64,000 nucleotides of DNA from Haemophilus sp. (GCA_019423025.1 JAHZCD010000001.1:248001-312000), one strand, 5' to 3'; positions 8,435 to 17,662 are shown, numbered from the stretch's first letter. Notes: generated by a model not told the origin, from the letters alone. A program made the numbers and translations.

Positions 8435-9046
8435 CTAAGCTTTAGCGGCTAAATACCGTTCCACTGTATCCACAATCGCTTGTGTTTGTGGATCGATTTC
8501 GATATTCACTAAATCACCAATTTGGCGTTTGCCGATTATAGTTCGGTGTAAAGTTTCAGGGATTAAATTCACGCAGAATTCATCGTCTTTTACTTCACCG
8601 ATAGTAAGGCTGATGCCGTCAATGGCAATAAATCCTTTGGTGAGAATGTATTTCATCACGTCTTTATTCGGCAATTTAAACCAAACCTGACGATTGTTTT
8701 CGCTTTCGATAATTTGTGAAACGCTTGCAGTGCAATAAACGTGGCCAGATAAAATATGCCCTCCAATTTCTGCCCCCATTTGCATTGCACGTTCGATATT
8801 GACAAAATCCCCTGCTTTTAAGCTGCCGAGATTGGTGATGCGCAAGGTTTCTTGCATTAAGTCAAAGCTCACAAGATCATCATGAATGTCAGTCACGGTT
8901 AAGCACACACCGTTATTCGCCACTGATGCACCGATTTCTAAGCCTTCTCGCATTTCAGCTGGTAATTTTACGATCTGTGTTCTAAAATTATCACTGTCTT
9001 TAATTTCATGAATTTGGGCGATGCCCTGTACAATACCTGTAAACAT
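8435..9046 (-). CDS. ribE: riboflavin synthase alpha subunit
   Basis: It dismutates two 6,7-dimethyl-8-ribityllumazine molecules to riboflavin. The start chosen gives MFTGIVQGIAQI, the invariant N-terminus of the family, and 203 residues; the longer open frame upstream runs into hmrM and is not real. The two lumazine-binding repeats are visible, with NGVCLTV (about residue 47) and DGISLTI (about residue 144) as matching motifs. It is divergent from hmrM with only 45 bases between start codons. No FMN riboswitch fits in that space. Confidence 0.96.
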   Translation of the reverse strand: MFTGIVQGIAQIHEIKDSDNFRTQIVKLPAEMREGLEIGASVANNGVCLTVTDIHDDLVSFDLMQETLRITNLGSLKAGDFVNIERAMQMGAEIGGHILSGHVYCTASVSQIIESENNRQVWFKLPNKDVMKYILTKGFIAIDGISLTIGEVKDDEFCVNLIPETLHRTIIGKRQIGDLVNIEIDPQTQAIVDTVERYLAAKA

Positions 9047-9091
9047 TATTATTCCTTCATTAAAAATTTTTCCAATATTATAGCAAAATTT

Positions 9092-10489
9092 ATGAATTCT
9101 CGTCTTTTTTCTCAATACCGTATTGATATTAAAAAACTTATCCGAATTGCGACACCTATCGGGCTTGCCCAATTGGCTCAAACTGGCATGGGCACTGTGG
9201 ATGTAATTATGGCGGGGCGTGTGAGCTCGGCTGATGTAGGTGGTGTCGGTATTGGTGCTTCTATTTGGCTACCTTTGGTACTTTTCGGGCAAGGATTATT
9301 ACTCGCCTTGCCACCAACAATTTCCTATTTAAATGGTTCTGGACAACGCCATCGCATTGCTCATCAAGTGAGACAAGGCCTTTGGATTTCATTTTTAGTG
9401 ATGCTCCCCCTTGCACTCATCATCTATCATAATGATTTCATACTGCAGTTTATGAATATGGATGCCCACATGGCGGATGTGACGATGAATTATTTGCGTG
9501 CGATGGTGTGGGGCTTACCTGCCTATTTATTGCTGATTAATTTCCGCTGTTTGAATGATGGCATTGCCAAAACAAAACCGGCCATGGTGATTACCTTCTT
9601 GGGGTTAATGCTGAATATTCCGCTGAATTATATGTTTATTTACGGCAAATTTGGTGCGCCTGCGTTAGGTGGTGTCGGTTGTGGTGTGGCAACAGCTATT
9701 GTTAACTGGGCGATGGCGATCTTGATGATTACCTATTCTGCCAAAAACTATAATGAACGTAGTTTGAAAGTCTTTGAAAAGATTATCGAAAAGCCAGATA
9801 TCAAAACACTGAAAAAATTGACCGCACTTGGCTTGCCTATTGCCATTGCGCTGTGCAGTGAAGTCTCACTCTTTGCATTAAGTAGTTTATTACTTTCACC
9901 ATTAGGTGCAGATGTGGTCGCCAGCCACCAAATTGCCTTAAATACCAGTGCTGTAGCCTTTATGTTCCCAATGTCTATTGCGATGGCTGCCACCATTTTA
10001 GTGGCGCAAGAGCTCGGTAATCACGCGCCGCAAAAAGCCAAAATCATGTCTTACGCCGCTATTATTCTTGGCTTGATTGCGGCAAGCGTATTGGCGTTGG
10101 TGATTTGGGTATTTAGTGCAGAGATTGCCGCATTAATTGTAGGCGATAATGTCACCGTTATAGCCCTTTCAGGCAGCTTATTAGCAATGGCGGCGATTTA
10201 TCAGTTTTCGGATTCAGTGCAAGTCGTCGTGAGCGGTGTTTTACGTGGCTATAAAGATACAAAAATTATTCTCTACATCACATTGCTTGCCTATTGGGGC
10301 GTGGGTATCCCCGTTGGTTATATTCTTTCCCGCACGGATTGGATTGTACCAAGCATCGGCGCAAAAGGTTTCTGGGTTGCATTTATCATTGCATTAACTA
10401 TTGCCGCCGCTTTACTCTTTATGCGTATGCGAAAAATCCAATCACAACCTGATGAAGCCATTATTCAACAGTTAGAAAGATTGAAGTAG
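9092..10489 (+). CDS. hmrM: MATE-family multidrug efflux pump HmrM
   Basis: This inner-membrane exporter uses a sodium or proton gradient to expel cationic drugs. It has 465 residues with about twelve hydrophobic segments and the MATE opening IATPIGLAQLAQTGMGTVDVIMAG (residues 19-42). I place it with H. influenzae HmrM, which has nearly the same length and, as I recall, the same ribE neighbour. The start at 9092 (MNSRLFSQYR) is preferred; the upstream open frame lies inside ribE. An exact uptake word lies near 9822. Confidence 0.9.
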   Translation: MNSRLFSQYRIDIKKLIRIATPIGLAQLAQTGMGTVDVIMAGRVSSADVGGVGIGASIWLPLVLFGQGLLLALPPTISYLNGSGQRHRIAHQVRQGLWISFLVMLPLALIIYHNDFILQFMNMDAHMADVTMNYLRAMVWGLPAYLLLINFRCLNDGIAKTKPAMVITFLGLMLNIPLNYMFIYGKFGAPALGGVGCGVATAIVNWAMAILMITYSAKNYNERSLKVFEKIIEKPDIKTLKKLTALGLPIAIALCSEVSLFALSSLLLSPLGADVVASHQIALNTSAVAFMFPMSIAMAATILVAQELGNHAPQKAKIMSYAAIILGLIAASVLALVIWVFSAEIAALIVGDNVTVIALSGSLLAMAAIYQFSDSVQVVVSGVLRGYKDTKIILYITLLAYWGVGIPVGYILSRTDWIVPSIGAKGFWVAFIIALTIAAALLFMRMRKIQSQPDEAIIQQLERLK

Positions 10490-10497
10490 TTAAAGTA

Positions 10498-10527
10498 AAA
10501 AGTGCGGTTAATTTTGACCGCACTTTT
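10498..10527. terminator. uptake-sequence inverted-repeat terminator after hmrM
   Basis: AAAGTGCGGT (10499-10508) pairs with ACCGCACTTT (10517-10526) across a short AT loop, with T residues on the plus side and A residues on the other. It separates hmrM from the convergent orphan gene at 10537-11100. Confidence 0.85.
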
Positions 10528-10536
10528 GTCTTCTAT

Positions 10537-11100
10537 CTATTTAAATACTTTAGCAAATCCCAGTAATACATTTCGGTCATAGTCATAAAATTCATATTTA
10601 TCTAAAAGTAGATCATTCCAACAATAATTTTTCTTATCTGTGCTTTTAATAAAATAATGACCAGGTTTAGCAATAAGAAATGATGAGAAATCCTCAGAAA
10701 AAATAACGAACTCACCACTATAGTATGAGATTAATGACCCTGCACATTTTTTAAAAAACCTATTGTTTGAACGTGATTTCATAGCAATAGGTGGGATATT
10801 TTCATTTTTTATATGATTTAAATCATCATAACTAAAAACTACAGGAATAGCGTACAAACAATCGAATTCTTTAAGGAATCCAGATATATATAAATCAGTT
10901 CTACACTCATCGGAATAATCATCATCTAGAAACTCTATAAATTTATACTTCCTAAAATTTTCATAATTATACTCTTCTTTATCAAAGTTAATTAAGTACC
11001 TATAATTATTGAATACTTTTTCTATCTCATCTTCAGAAAATAAAATATCATTTTTATCTAATGTTTTTTTATAATCTTCATACCAAGAATTACTCTCCAT
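10537..11100 (-). CDS. hypothetical protein, low-GC orphan gene
   Basis: I do not recognise this 187-residue protein. It is soluble, without signal peptide or membrane segment, and unusually rich in aspartate, glutamate, asparagine, tyrosine and phenylalanine. That composition resembles contact-dependent or SUKH-type immunity proteins, but no signature supports such a call. The ATG at 11100 has a good Shine-Dalgarno (GAGG, seven bases upstream); an in-frame GTG at 11145 is less likely. AT content is clearly higher than in hmrM and rng. It sits alone between two uptake-sequence hairpins, suggesting acquisition by transformation. Confidence 0.7.
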   Translation of the reverse strand: MESNSWYEDYKKTLDKNDILFSEDEIEKVFNNYRYLINFDKEEYNYENFRKYKFIEFLDDDYSDECRTDLYISGFLKEFDCLYAIPVVFSYDDLNHIKNENIPPIAMKSRSNNRFFKKCAGSLISYYSGEFVIFSEDFSSFLIAKPGHYFIKSTDKKNYCWNDLLLDKYEFYDYDRNVLLGFAKVFK

Positions 11101-11220
11101 ATACCGCCTCAAAATTCGCCATTCTATATCAATTAGATTAAGCACTTATTTAATTTATTATTCGGATTACTTACAACAAGACATACTAAGAAGTATATCC
11201 CATCAAAATTTGATAACATA

Positions 11221-11250
11221 AAAAGTGCGGTCAATTTTGACCGCACTTTT
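11221..11250. terminator. uptake-sequence inverted-repeat terminator after rng
   Basis: A perfect palindrome, AAAAGTGCGGTCAA (11221-11234) with TTGACCGCACTTTT (11237-11250), lies six bases beyond the rng stop codon. Both arms hold the exact uptake word. Confidence 0.85.
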
Positions 11251-11255
11251 GTCTT

Positions 11256-12731
11256 TTACATTACCACTACATCAAACTGTTCTTGGTTGTAATACTGCTC
11301 AGTTTTGACTTGAACCTGTTTGCTGATGAACATTTCGATCTCTGGCAATAAACCATGCGACTCTTCTTTGATTAAGTAATCTGCCACGGCTGGAGAGGCA
11401 TAAACCACAAATTGCTCACTCGAGAATAAGTGGTTAACGCGAATGATCTCACGCATAATTTCATAACATACCGTTTCGACGGTTTTCACACGCCCACGAC
11501 CTTGACAAGTTGGGCATTCATCACACAATACATGTTCTAAACTTTCTCGTGTGCGTTTACGGGTCATTTCCACTAAACCAAGTTGAGTAAAACCATTTAC
11601 ATTGGTTTTTACACGATCTTTCGATAGCGCTTCTTCCAAGGATTCAATCACGCGATTACGATGCTCATCGGTTTGCATATCAATAAAATCAATAATGATA
11701 ATCCCGCCTAAATTACGCAGTTGTAGCTGCTGTGCAATGGCTTTAGTGGCTTCAATATTGGTGTTAAAAATCGTTTCATCTAAATTTCGATGACCAACGA
11801 AAGCGCCTGTATTGATGTCAATAGTTGTCATCGCTTCGGTCTGCTCAATAATGAGATAGCCACCTGATTTTAAATTCACGCGTTTTTCAAGTGCATTTTG
11901 AATACCACGTTCTACACCATAAATATCAAAAATCGGCTGACTGCCCGTATAAAGCATTAATTTTTCACTTAATTCCGGCATAAATTCATCGGTAAATTCT
12001 TTAACCTCGTTAAAACAAAGTTTGGAATCGATATGAATTTTCTCTAAATTGGCACCGATAAAATCACGTAAAATACGCTGTGGCAACGCTGGTTCACCAT
12101 AAATTTTAGAACGCGTTGGATATTTGCCTTTACGCTCAAGCACTTTACGCCATAAACGTTTTAAAAATTCTGCATCTTGGTGTAACTCTTCTTCCGTTGC
12201 ACCTTCGGTGGCGGTACGAATAATAAAGCCGCCTAACTCATCACAAAAAGGCTCAACTAACGCTTTTAGTCTTGCGCGTTCTTCTTCGCTTTCAATACGT
12301 TGTGAGACACCAACATGGCTATTTTCAGGCATAAAGACAAGATAACGAGAAGGCAATGTAATATCCGTGGTTAATCTTGCACCTTTGGTACCCAAAGGAT
12401 CTTTTACCACTTGTACTACGATATCCTGCCCTTCGCGTACGAGTTCAGAAATGGTTTTTGCTCGGAATTGCTTTTGTTCGTTCACATCCACACACTCGGT
12501 ATGTGAAACAATATCGGAAGCGTGTAAAAATGCGGCTTTTTCTAAACCGATATCCACAAATGCGGACTGCATCCCCGGTAAAACACGGGTTACTCGCCCT
12601 TTATAGATATTCCCCACGATGCCACGTTTGGCTTGACGTTCAATATGCACTTCTTTTAAAACGCCCGTTTCCACCAACGCAACGCGGGTTTCATTGGGCG
12701 TAACATTCATTAATAATTCAACAGAATTCAT
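11256..12731 (-). CDS. rng: ribonuclease G
   Basis: This endoribonuclease of the RNase E/G family matures the 5' end of 16S rRNA and decays some mRNAs. It has 491 residues, the short RNase G form without the RNase E scaffold. The S1 domain is near residues 39-125. The DNase I-like catalytic region has MTTIDINTGAF near residue 300 and GGIIIIDFIDMQ near residue 343, and the zinc link is CDECPTC near residue 405. It is monocistronic and divergent from putP. Confidence 0.96.
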   Translation of the reverse strand: MNSVELLMNVTPNETRVALVETGVLKEVHIERQAKRGIVGNIYKGRVTRVLPGMQSAFVDIGLEKAAFLHASDIVSHTECVDVNEQKQFRAKTISELVREGQDIVVQVVKDPLGTKGARLTTDITLPSRYLVFMPENSHVGVSQRIESEEERARLKALVEPFCDELGGFIIRTATEGATEEELHQDAEFLKRLWRKVLERKGKYPTRSKIYGEPALPQRILRDFIGANLEKIHIDSKLCFNEVKEFTDEFMPELSEKLMLYTGSQPIFDIYGVERGIQNALEKRVNLKSGGYLIIEQTEAMTTIDINTGAFVGHRNLDETIFNTNIEATKAIAQQLQLRNLGGIIIIDFIDMQTDEHRNRVIESLEEALSKDRVKTNVNGFTQLGLVEMTRKRTRESLEHVLCDECPTCQGRGRVKTVETVCYEIMREIIRVNHLFSSEQFVVYASPAVADYLIKEESHGLLPEIEMFISKQVQVKTEQYYNQEQFDVVVM

Positions 12732-12848
12732 TTTTTCGACCTTAGTTTTAATGATATAAGTCTATCGAAAAGGAAAATAGAATAATAGACCCAAATAAGG
12801 TAAAATATGACCTTTCTCAAATTTTCATGACTTTTTTTGGGGTATTTA

Positions 12849-14363
12849 ATGTTTGGTTTAGACCCAACACTTATTACTTTTAGTATTTATATTTTCGGCA
12901 TGATTTTAATCGGCGTTCTTGCCTATTATTATACAAACAACTTATCCGATTATATTTTAGGTGGCCGTAAACTCGGAAGTTTTGTGACAGCCATGTCTGC
13001 TGGCGCATCTGATATGTCAGGCTGGCTATTAATGGGCTTGCCAGGTGCGGTATATGTATCTGGCCTAGTAGAAGGTTGGATCGCCATTGGTTTAATTCTT
13101 GGAGCTTATTTTAACTGGTTACTCGTGGCGGGTCGCTTACGAATTTATACCGAATTTAACAACAATGCGCTCACATTACCAGAATATTTCCATCATCGCT
13201 TTGGTACAAAGCATCATCTCTTAAAAATTGTGTCTGCATCAATCATCTTAGTATTCTTCACTATTTATTGTGCTTCAGGTGTGGTTGCGGGTGCTAAATT
13301 ATTCCAAAACCTATTCTCAGTCGACTACTCCACCGCCATTTGGTACGGCGCATTAGCGACGATTATTTATACCTTTATCGGTGGATTTTTAGCGGTGAGT
13401 TGGACTGATACCATTCAAGCTACTTTGATGATTTTTGCCTTAATTTTAACGCCACTCTTCATCTTTTTAAGTTTGGGCGATACATCACAATTTACGGAAG
13501 TACTCCATCAAGCTGAAGTTGCTGCAAGTAAAGACTTTACCGATTTATTTAGTTCTACCACGCCATTAGGTTTATTAAGTTTAGCGGCTTGGGGCTTAGG
13601 TTATTTTGGTCAACCGCATATCCTTGCGCGTTTTATGGCAGCTTACTCGGTTAAATCCCTCATTAAAGCACGCCGCATCAGTATGACATGGATGGTGATT
13701 TGCCTTGCGGGTGCGATTGGTATCGGTTTCTTCGGTATCCCTTATTTCTTTGCGAATCCTGATGTTGCGGGCATAGTAAATAATGAACCAGAACAAGTGT
13801 TTATTGAACTGGCTAAATTGCTCTTTAATCCATGGATTGCCGGTATTCTGCTTTCTGCAATTTTGGCAGCGGTAATGAGCACACTTTCCGCACAATTATT
13901 AATTTCTTCAAGCTCTATTACTGAAGATTTTTATAAAGGGTTTATTCGTCCAAAAGCCGCTGAAAAAGAATTAGTTTGGTTAGGTCGTGCAATGGTTTTA
14001 GTTATTGCCGCTATCGCCATTTGGATTGCGCAAGATGAAAACAGCAAAGTACTAAAACTCGTTGAATTCGCATGGGCAGGCTTTGGTTCTGCATTTGGTC
14101 CTGTGGTGCTTTTCTCCTTATTCTGGAAACGCATGACTTCATCAGCGGCGATGGCTGGCATGGTTGTCGGCGCAGTTGTCGTATTTGCTTGGAAATCCGT
14201 CATTCCTAAAACCAGTGAGTGGTTTAATGTTTATGAAATGATCCCTGGATTTGCTCTCGCTAGCCTAGCAATTATTGTGGTTTCTCTTCTGTCTGGAGAA
14301 CCGGAAAATGAAGTTAAAGAAACCTTTGAGAAAGCCGAAAAAGCTTATAAGGAAGCAAAATAA
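12849..14363 (+). CDS. putP: sodium/proline symporter
   Basis: This inner-membrane Na+-coupled proline importer of the solute:sodium symporter family has 504 residues and about 13 hydrophobic segments. The SSS signature region SAGASDMSGWLLMGLPGA is near residues 50-67, and SWTDTIQA near residue 180. The ATG at 12849 is preceded by GGGG at a suitable distance; the TTG four codons upstream is unlikely. Its stop overlaps the cmoB start (TAATG), so the two are co-transcribed even though their functions are unrelated. Confidence 0.95.
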   Translation: MFGLDPTLITFSIYIFGMILIGVLAYYYTNNLSDYILGGRKLGSFVTAMSAGASDMSGWLLMGLPGAVYVSGLVEGWIAIGLILGAYFNWLLVAGRLRIYTEFNNNALTLPEYFHHRFGTKHHLLKIVSASIILVFFTIYCASGVVAGAKLFQNLFSVDYSTAIWYGALATIIYTFIGGFLAVSWTDTIQATLMIFALILTPLFIFLSLGDTSQFTEVLHQAEVAASKDFTDLFSSTTPLGLLSLAAWGLGYFGQPHILARFMAAYSVKSLIKARRISMTWMVICLAGAIGIGFFGIPYFFANPDVAGIVNNEPEQVFIELAKLLFNPWIAGILLSAILAAVMSTLSAQLLISSSSITEDFYKGFIRPKAAEKELVWLGRAMVLVIAAIAIWIAQDENSKVLKLVEFAWAGFGSAFGPVVLFSLFWKRMTSSAAMAGMVVGAVVVFAWKSVIPKTSEWFNVYEMIPGFALASLAIIVVSLLSGEPENEVKETFEKAEKAYKEAK

Positions 14364-15328
14364 TGATTGATTTTCGTCCTTTTTATCAGCAAATTGCCAC
14401 CACCAATTTATCTGCTTGGCTAGAAACGTTGCCTTTGCAGTTAAAAGAATGGGAAAAACAAACCCATGGTGATTATGCCAAATGGTCAAAAATCGTGGAT
14501 TTTCTCCCTGATTTGCAGGCAGATACTATTGATTTAAAAAATGCCGTGAAATCTGACCGCACTTCCCCACTTTCAGAGGGTGAAAAACAACGCATTATCC
14601 ACCATTTAAAGCAATTGATGCCATGGCGAAAAGGACCTTATCATTTATTTGATATTCACGTGGATTGCGAATGGCGTTCTGATTTCAAATGGGATCGAGT
14701 TTTACCTCATCTTGCACCATTAAAAGATCGTACCATTTTAGATGTGGGCTGCGGTAGCGGCTACCATATGTGGCGAATGGTTGGTGAAGGCGCAAAAATG
14801 GTCGTTGGTATTGATCCAACCGAGCTTTTCCTTTGCCAATTTGAAGCTGTTCGAAAATTACTAAATAACGATCATCGAGCGAACTTGATCCCATTAGGTA
14901 TTGAAGAAATGCAACCACTTGCGGCATTTGATACCGTATTCTCAATGGGGGTGCTTTATCACCGTAAATCACCGCTCGATCATCTCACACAGCTAAAAAA
15001 CCAATTAGTAAAAGGTGGCGAATTAGTGTTAGAAACATTAGTCGTTGATGGGGATGTGAATACGGTATTAGTGCCTTCAGATCGCTATGCAAAAATGAAG
15101 AACGTGTATTTTATTCCTTCTGTTGCTGCACTCATTAATTGGTTGGAAAAAGTCGACTTTACTAATGTGCGTTGTGTGGATGTCGCCACCACAACATTAA
15201 AAGAACAGCGTAAAACTGACTGGTTAGAAAATGAAAGCTTGATTGATTTCTTAGATCCAAACGATCACAGTAAAACCATCGAAGGCTATCAAGCCCCAAC
15301 TCGCGCAGTGATTTTAGCGAATAAATAA
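14363..15328 (+). CDS. cmoB: tRNA U34 carboxymethyltransferase CmoB
   Basis: It transfers a carboxymethyl group from carboxy-SAM to 5-hydroxyuridine at tRNA position 34, making cmo5U. The SAM-binding motif ILDVGCGSGYHMW lies near residues 123-135, the downstream VGIDPTELF near 149, and FSMGVLYHRKSP near 193. The length of 321 residues is usual. Its partner CmoA is not in this window. It overlaps the putP stop and ends before an uptake-sequence terminator. An exact uptake word lies near 14554. Confidence 0.95.
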   Translation: MIDFRPFYQQIATTNLSAWLETLPLQLKEWEKQTHGDYAKWSKIVDFLPDLQADTIDLKNAVKSDRTSPLSEGEKQRIIHHLKQLMPWRKGPYHLFDIHVDCEWRSDFKWDRVLPHLAPLKDRTILDVGCGSGYHMWRMVGEGAKMVVGIDPTELFLCQFEAVRKLLNNDHRANLIPLGIEEMQPLAAFDTVFSMGVLYHRKSPLDHLTQLKNQLVKGGELVLETLVVDGDVNTVLVPSDRYAKMKNVYFIPSVAALINWLEKVDFTNVRCVDVATTTLKEQRKTDWLENESLIDFLDPNDHSKTIEGYQAPTRAVILANK

Positions 15329-15340
15329 TTGCTTAAATAA

Positions 15341-15384
15341 AAAGTGCAGTCAAAAAACATGGGATTTTTTGACCGCACTTTGCT
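15341..15384. terminator. imperfect uptake-sequence hairpin between cmoB and rlmM
   Basis: AAAGTGCAGTCAAAAAA (15341-15357) pairs with TTTTTTGACCGCACTTT (15365-15381) with one A-C mismatch. The left arm is a one-base-degenerate uptake word; the right arm is exact. It lies between convergent genes. Confidence 0.75.
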
Positions 15385-15387
15385 TTT

Positions 15388-16476
15388 TTATTTTAAAGCA
15401 ATATGTACCGTAATCTCTTCACGATCGTGATACAAATGCTTCGCCTGAATATCAAATTCCAGTTCTTTTTCTGCTAACATCACCGCAAGATTTTCTAAGC
15501 ACAACATCACTTCTTGATAACGTTTTTTCATTGGCAATTTCAAATTGAAAATAGTTTCTCGGCACCAGCCGTTAATTAACCATTTTCCAATTAAATTCGC
15601 AATTCGACTTGGTTGCTCCACCATATCACACACAAGCCAATCAATATGCTTACGTTTTGGTGGTTGGAATTTAAATCCATCTTCTGGGCAATGTTCTATT
15701 CTGCCAGTATCATGTAGGCTCGCCGCCATTTTGCCGTGATCAACCGCATACACAAATAAACCACGTTTCACTAATTGATAGGTCCAGCCGCCAGGGCAAG
15801 CACCGAGATCAACCCCTACCATATTTTCATTCAAGCGTTTACTTTCTTCATTTCGAGGAATAAAGGTTAGAATTGCCTCTTCCAATTTTAAAGTTGAACG
15901 GCTTGGTGCATCCGCTGGGAATTTTAAACGTGGGATTCCCATAAAGTGGGTGGAGTTATTACCAAGATAGGAATACCCCACATAGCAACAATTCGGCTGC
16001 GTGAAAAAACAATGCAAAATCTGACCGCGCTTTGCATTCGGCTTGCCTTGTAACCAACCTTTCTTTTTCAATGCTTGGCGCAACGGCACGGTGAATTTTC
16101 GGCAAAATGTCGAAAGCTCTTTGGCTTCATTCGTATCTGCTGTTTCAACAAATAGCTCTACCGCTTGCTTAAGATTAATGTCTTCTGCAATATGTTTATA
16201 TTGAGCAAGAATTGGCGAGATACGATCTTGAGGATCGAGATTTTCTAAGAGATCTGACACAACGATCATTTGACGTGCAAAAATCAAACGATTAAAAGGG
16301 ATTTCTCGCGCTAAACGATCTGCATCACCCGGTTGATAGCATTCAAAAATGACATAGCCGCTGTTTTCTACCACGCGAGCAAAACCAAATACACCACGCT
16401 CAGAAGCTCGGTCGGTAATTTCTGCGGCCACTTCTTTTTCAAAGCCAATTCGACAATATAAGGCTAATTTATTCAT
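15388..16476 (-). CDS. rlmM: 23S rRNA 2'-O-ribose C2498 methyltransferase
   Basis: This SAM-dependent methyltransferase modifies C2498 of 23S rRNA. The N-terminal THUMP-like region is followed by the Rossmann SAM site VGVDLGACPGGWTYQLV (about residues 220-236) and DWLVCDMVEQP, the catalytic-domain motif. The length of 362 residues is usual. Its start codon overlaps the gcvA stop by four bases, an arrangement (gcvA-rlmM) also found in E. coli. Confidence 0.95.
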   Translation of the reverse strand: MNKLALYCRIGFEKEVAAEITDRASERGVFGFARVVENSGYVIFECYQPGDADRLAREIPFNRLIFARQMIVVSDLLENLDPQDRISPILAQYKHIAEDINLKQAVELFVETADTNEAKELSTFCRKFTVPLRQALKKKGWLQGKPNAKRGQILHCFFTQPNCCYVGYSYLGNNSTHFMGIPRLKFPADAPSRSTLKLEEAILTFIPRNEESKRLNENMVGVDLGACPGGWTYQLVKRGLFVYAVDHGKMAASLHDTGRIEHCPEDGFKFQPPKRKHIDWLVCDMVEQPSRIANLIGKWLINGWCRETIFNLKLPMKKRYQEVMLCLENLAVMLAEKELEFDIQAKHLYHDREEITVHIALK

Positions 16477-17363
16477 ATTTTCCCTAATTTTATTGAATCT
16501 TTAATCCATGTTCTAAAGGCTTGAATCTGTTCATCATCTAAACGATCTAAATGATTGACTACATAGAATGATTTCGGATCCCGTAATTCGGTTGGTAACA
16601 CAATTTGCAGATGACCATTTTCAATTTCTTGCTGAGCCAAAATACGATTAGCCAGCACGATACCCTGACCATGAACAGCAGCTTGCAATGCCATAAATGT
16701 GTGGCTAAATAACGGGCCTTGCTGAATATTCAAATCATCTAATTTGAGATAATCTGCCATCGCTTGCCAGTTATCTCGAGTATGTGTGTGAATCAGCGTG
16801 TGCTTTTTCAAATCATCTGGACGGCGAACGGGAATTTTCTCAAGCAATGAAGGTGCTGCCAAAATCACTAAGTTTTCTTCACCTAATCGATCGACTTGTA
16901 AATTTTCCCAATCACCTTTGCCATAATAAATGGCAATATCAATTTCTTTATTTAATAAACCTTCATCTTGATCAACGCCTTTTAAGCGCACTTCAATTTC
17001 AGGGTGTTGCTTATTAAAATCACTCAAATGCGGCACAAGCCATTGAATACCAAAGGTTTGTGGCACACTAATTGCCAAATGTGGCTCTGCTTTAAGTGTT
17101 AATAAACGTTCGGTCGCTTCATTTAATTTTCGCAAAACTTTGTTAATATCAACAAAATAGGCTTTCCCAAATTCAGTCAATTCGAGTGAACGATTTTTAC
17201 GTATAAAAAGCTCGACACCTAAAAAATCTTCTAATAATTTTATTTGATGGCTCACTGCGGCTTGTGTCACAAAAAGTTCATCCGCAGCTTTTGTGAAGCT
17301 TAAATGTCGTGCAGCTGATTCGAAAGACTTCAATGAATTCAAGGGAGGCAAACGTTTATACAT
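16473..17363 (-). CDS. gcvA: glycine cleavage system LysR-type regulator GcvA
   Basis: This LysR-family regulator senses glycine and purine status; in E. coli it controls gcvTHP and activates the small RNA gene gcvB. Starting at MYKRLPPLNSLKSFE gives 296 residues. The helix-turn-helix lies at about residues 22-42 (FTKAADELFVTQAAVSHQIK), followed by a periplasmic-binding-like effector domain. The frame could be read from a TTG four codons upstream, but the ATG version matches the family. The divergent GcvB RNA strongly supports the assignment. Confidence 0.93.
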   Translation of the reverse strand: MYKRLPPLNSLKSFESAARHLSFTKAADELFVTQAAVSHQIKLLEDFLGVELFIRKNRSLELTEFGKAYFVDINKVLRKLNEATERLLTLKAEPHLAISVPQTFGIQWLVPHLSDFNKQHPEIEVRLKGVDQDEGLLNKEIDIAIYYGKGDWENLQVDRLGEENLVILAAPSLLEKIPVRRPDDLKKHTLIHTHTRDNWQAMADYLKLDDLNIQQGPLFSHTFMALQAAVHGQGIVLANRILAQQEIENGHLQIVLPTELRDPKSFYVVNHLDRLDDEQIQAFRTWIKDSIKLGKI

Positions 17364-17406
17364 AATTCTTCCCAACGGCTAAATTTTAGTTTATAATGAT
17401 TAAGAT

Positions 17407-17420
17407 CTAATTCGGATTAG
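17407..17420. promoter_or_regulatory. putative GcvA operator between gcvA and GcvB
   Basis: CTAATTCGGATTAG is a perfect inverted repeat with CTAAT arms, the half-site known for GcvA. It lies about 33 bases upstream of the GcvB -35 box and about 44 bases upstream of the gcvA start codon, suiting both activation of gcvB and autoregulation. Confidence 0.6.
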
Positions 17421-17452
17421 TTTTTTTTATGCGTCAAATAAAAAAACATCAT

Positions 17453-17481
17453 TTGTCCTTCCATCACCTTCTATCTACAAT
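17453..17481 (+). promoter_or_regulatory. sigma-70 promoter of GcvB
   Basis: A -35 box TTGTCC (17453-17458), a 17-base spacer and a -10 box TACAAT (17476-17481) predict transcription start near 17488. The boxes match TTGACA and TATAAT at 4 and 5 of 6 positions. Confidence 0.65.
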
Positions 17482-17487
17482 GAACCC

Positions 17488-17662
17488 ATACTTAATGATT
17501 GGTAATTCCTTACAAGTTAATGAGTTTCAGACTTAAGTATGATGTTGTGTTTGCATATAGTTCGGTTCTCCGAACTGGAGTAACAATTAAGTTACTCATT
17601 TACTTCCTGTATATATTAAACCATTCTGGTTAAGCGCTGCTCATTTCGAGCGGCGTTTTTTT
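17488..17662 (+). ncRNA. gcvB: GcvB small regulatory RNA
   Basis: GcvB is an Hfq-dependent RNA that represses many amino-acid and peptide transporter mRNAs. This roughly 175-nt stretch has its key parts in order. A G/U-rich seed GATGTTGTGTTTGCAT (17541-17556) resembles region R1. Next come a 7-bp hairpin AGTTCGG/CCGAACT (17559-17576) and a 7-bp hairpin GAGTAAC/GTTACTC (17578-17597). The conserved single-stranded ACTTCCTGT (17602-17610) matches the R2 region. A terminator follows, CGCTGCTC/GAGCGGCG (17635-17655), with seven T residues. It is divergent from gcvA, as in enterobacteria. It fills most of the gap 17364-17844; in the remaining 180 bases before ilvE I see no further gene. Confidence 0.88.

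Noticed and set aside
8999..9091. FMN riboswitch in front of ribE
   Set aside because: Only 45 bases separate the divergent start codons, too short for an FMN aptamer.
9008..9181. Overlapping long frames giving extended ribE and hmrM N-termini
   Set aside because: The two extensions overlap each other on opposite strands; the family start sites (MFTGIVQG and MNSRLFSQYR) resolve the overlap into a 45-base divergent gap.
10537..11100. Orphan gene as a contact-dependent or SUKH immunity protein
   Set aside because: The composition is suggestive, but I see no family motif and no toxin gene beside it.
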